6,814 nucleotides of DNA, taken from assembly GCA_947458415.1 (NCBI GenBank), contig CANGZG010000129.1, positions 1-6,814 of the forward strand, written 5' to 3'. This document shows, piece by piece, positions 5,905 to 6,814 of this stretch; within the stretch, counting starts at the first letter, position 1; the number at the start of each line of letters is the position of its first letter. The translations under genes and the position numbers were made by a program. This DNA comes from Comamonadaceae bacterium. GTDB lineage: Bacteria > Pseudomonadota > Gammaproteobacteria > Burkholderiales > Burkholderiaceae_C. The notes under the pieces were generated by a model. It was not told the DNA's origin and did no database searches. It worked only from the letters and a program-made list of their open reading frames with translations.

Positions 5905-6684
5905 ATGGCTTATGAATTCATCAACACGCACACCGAGGCTGACAAAGTGGGGGTCATCACGCTGAACCGCCCGAAGCAACTGAACGCATTGAGCCCGGAC
6001 TTGATGATCGAACTCGGTCAAGCCCTCACCGCATTCGATGCGAACGAAAGCATTGGTTGCATCATCATCACCGGCAATGAAAAAGCGTTTGCGGCGGGTG
6101 CAGACATCGGGGCCATGGCCACCTATACCTACGCCGATGTCTACAAAAACGATTACATCACCAAGCATTGGGAAACCATACGCAGTATCCGCAAGCCCGT
6201 CATCGCTGCGGTCAGCGGTTTTGCATTGGGCGGGGGTTGCGAGCTGGCCATGATGTGTGACTTCATCATCGCTGCCGACAACGCACGGTTTGGACAACCT
6301 GAAATCAAACTGGGCATCATCCCTGGCGCTGGTGGCACGCAGCGCTTGCCGCGCGCGGTGGGCAAATCCAAAGCCATGGATTTGGTGTTGACCGGTCGCA
6401 TGATGAACGCCGAAGAAGCCGAACGCGCAGGACTGGTCAGCCGCGTGGTCCCCATGGACACGTTGATGGAAGAAACCCTTGCGGCCGCACTGGCTATTTG
6501 CAGCTATTCACAAATCGCCGTGATGTCTGCCAAAGAATCGGTGAACCGGTCCTTTGAAAGTGGTTTGAGCGATGGCGTGATGTTCGAGCGCCGCATGTTC
6601 CACGCCTTGTTTGCCACACAGGACCAAAAAGAAGGCATGGACGCTTTTGTCAATAAGCGACCCGCCCATTTCAAGCACGTTTGA
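5905..6684 (+). CDS. Short-chain enoyl-CoA hydratase (crotonase), candidate PaaF
   Basis: This is a 259-residue crotonase-family hydratase that adds water across the 2,3 double bond of enoyl-CoA thioesters in the cytoplasm. Motifs in order: VITLNRPKQLNAL (17-29), first oxyanion-hole strand AFAAGADI (61-68), second GFALGGGCELAMMCD (105-119) with catalytic Glu113, FGQPEIKLGIIPGAGG (129-144) with catalytic Glu133, then the C-terminal trimerisation helices (about 200-259) ending in KRPAHF. Both glutamates are present, so it should be a true hydratase, unlike the neighbouring PaaG. The start at 5905 is preferred over 5893 because of the GGGA spacing and the match to family N-termini. Because it diverges from paaG, it could serve as PaaF (2,3-dehydroadipyl-CoA hydratase). 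It could equally be a general fatty-acid or amino-acid beta-oxidation enzyme. The family is certain, the pathway is not, so no symbol is given. Confidence 0.93.
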   Translation: MAYEFINTHTEADKVGVITLNRPKQLNALSPDLMIELGQALTAFDANESIGCIIITGNEKAFAAGADIGAMATYTYADVYKNDYITKHWETIRSIRKPVIAAVSGFALGGGCELAMMCDFIIAADNARFGQPEIKLGIIPGAGGTQRLPRAVGKSKAMDLVLTGRMMNAEEAERAGLVSRVVPMDTLMEETLAAALAICSYSQIAVMSAKESVNRSFESGLSDGVMFERRMFHALFATQDQKEGMDAFVNKRPAHFKHV

Positions 6685-6694
6685 CACCTTGACA

Positions 6695-6699
6695 CGGAG
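6695..6699 (+). promoter_or_regulatory. Ribosome-binding site of the 3'-end gene (CGGAG)
   Basis: CGGAG sits 6 bases before the ATG at 6706. Together with the following polar-then-hydrophobic coding stretch it supports a real gene start so close to the window edge. Confidence 0.55.
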
Positions 6700-6705
6700 C
6701 CAACC

Positions 6706-6814
6706 ATGAACACAGATGACCACAACCAGAGCACATCGCCGACCAGCAACCATCTGTTTTTAAAGTCATTGGCTGGGCTGGTCATGTTGTTGGCCGCTGT
6801 GTTTTTTCTGGGTC
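6706..6814 (+). CDS. N-terminus of a membrane-anchored protein of unknown function (3' partial)
   Basis: An open frame starts at an ATG 21 bases after the hydratase stop and runs off the window after 36 residues. The first 16 residues are polar and rich in Asn, Ser, Thr and Asp (MNTDDHNQSTSPTSNH). A hydrophobic stretch, about residues 21-36 (LKSLAGLVMLLAAVFFLG), then looks like a transmembrane helix or uncleaved signal anchor. A CGGAG ribosome-binding site supports the start. The close spacing to the hydratase gene suggests co-transcription. Too little is visible to name a family: an inner-membrane enzyme, a transporter or a small membrane protein are all possible. Confidence 0.6.
   Translation, partial: MNTDDHNQSTSPTSNHLFLKSLAGLVMLLAAVFFLG

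Noticed and set aside
5809..6297. A 163-residue N-terminal extension of paaG on the minus strand
   Set aside because: It is antisense to the hydratase gene and the divergent spacer and has no recognisable protein features. A perfect AAGGAG at 5815-5820 sets the start at 5808.
1..6814. Search by eye for insertion sequences, CRISPR arrays, tRNA or rRNA genes, prophage or defence genes
   Set aside because: No repeated units with spacers, transposase-like frames, cloverleaf or rRNA-like stretches were seen. The window is filled by housekeeping and catabolic genes.

Overview
The window reads as an ordinary chromosomal stretch of a beta-proteobacterium, most likely Burkholderiales and probably Comamonadaceae (Limnohabitans/Rhodoferax/Polaromonas-like). 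This is inferred from protein style, moderate-to-high GC, tight gene packing, and the combination of a UbiH-like hydroxylase, DsbC, an M61 peptidase and phenylacetate genes. No database search was possible. I see no mobile element, CRISPR array, tRNA, rRNA or prophage signal, and every stretch above 100 bases is coding.

Layout. (1) Positions 1-3270, plus strand: a three-gene run, comprising the C-terminal part of a UbiH/COQ6-family FAD monooxygenase, a periplasmic DsbC-type disulfide isomerase (18-base gap), and an M61-family metallopeptidase with a PDZ domain (ATGA overlap with dsbC). (2) Positions 5808-3275, minus strand: paaG, paaI, paaK, a compact phenylacetate unit (3-base gap, then an ATGA overlap), ending only 4 bases from the stop of the convergent M61 gene. 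(3) Positions 5809-5904: a short divergent promoter region. (4) Positions 5905-6684, plus strand: a canonical enoyl-CoA hydratase with both catalytic glutamates, followed after 21 bases by the start of a membrane-anchored protein of unknown function that runs off the window.

How the genes work together. PaaK activates phenylacetate to phenylacetyl-CoA. PaaG isomerises the ring-epoxide to oxepin-CoA. PaaI is the rescue thioesterase that hydrolyses dead-end CoA esters and frees CoA. The divergent hydratase could supply the PaaF step (2,3-dehydroadipyl-CoA hydration) or serve general beta-oxidation. The epoxidase (paaABCDE), paaZ and a regulator are not in the window, and paaGIK appears to be a closed unit because both its ends are visible. 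The left-hand operon combines quinone hydroxylation, periplasmic disulfide repair and proteolysis, with no obvious pathway link to paa.

I did not find convincing evidence of a new biological system. The observations worth a second look are modest: a self-contained paaGIK unit, overlapping divergent -10 candidates, a terminator-free convergent junction, active-site divergence of the two crotonases, and motif substitutions in the UbiH-like protein.
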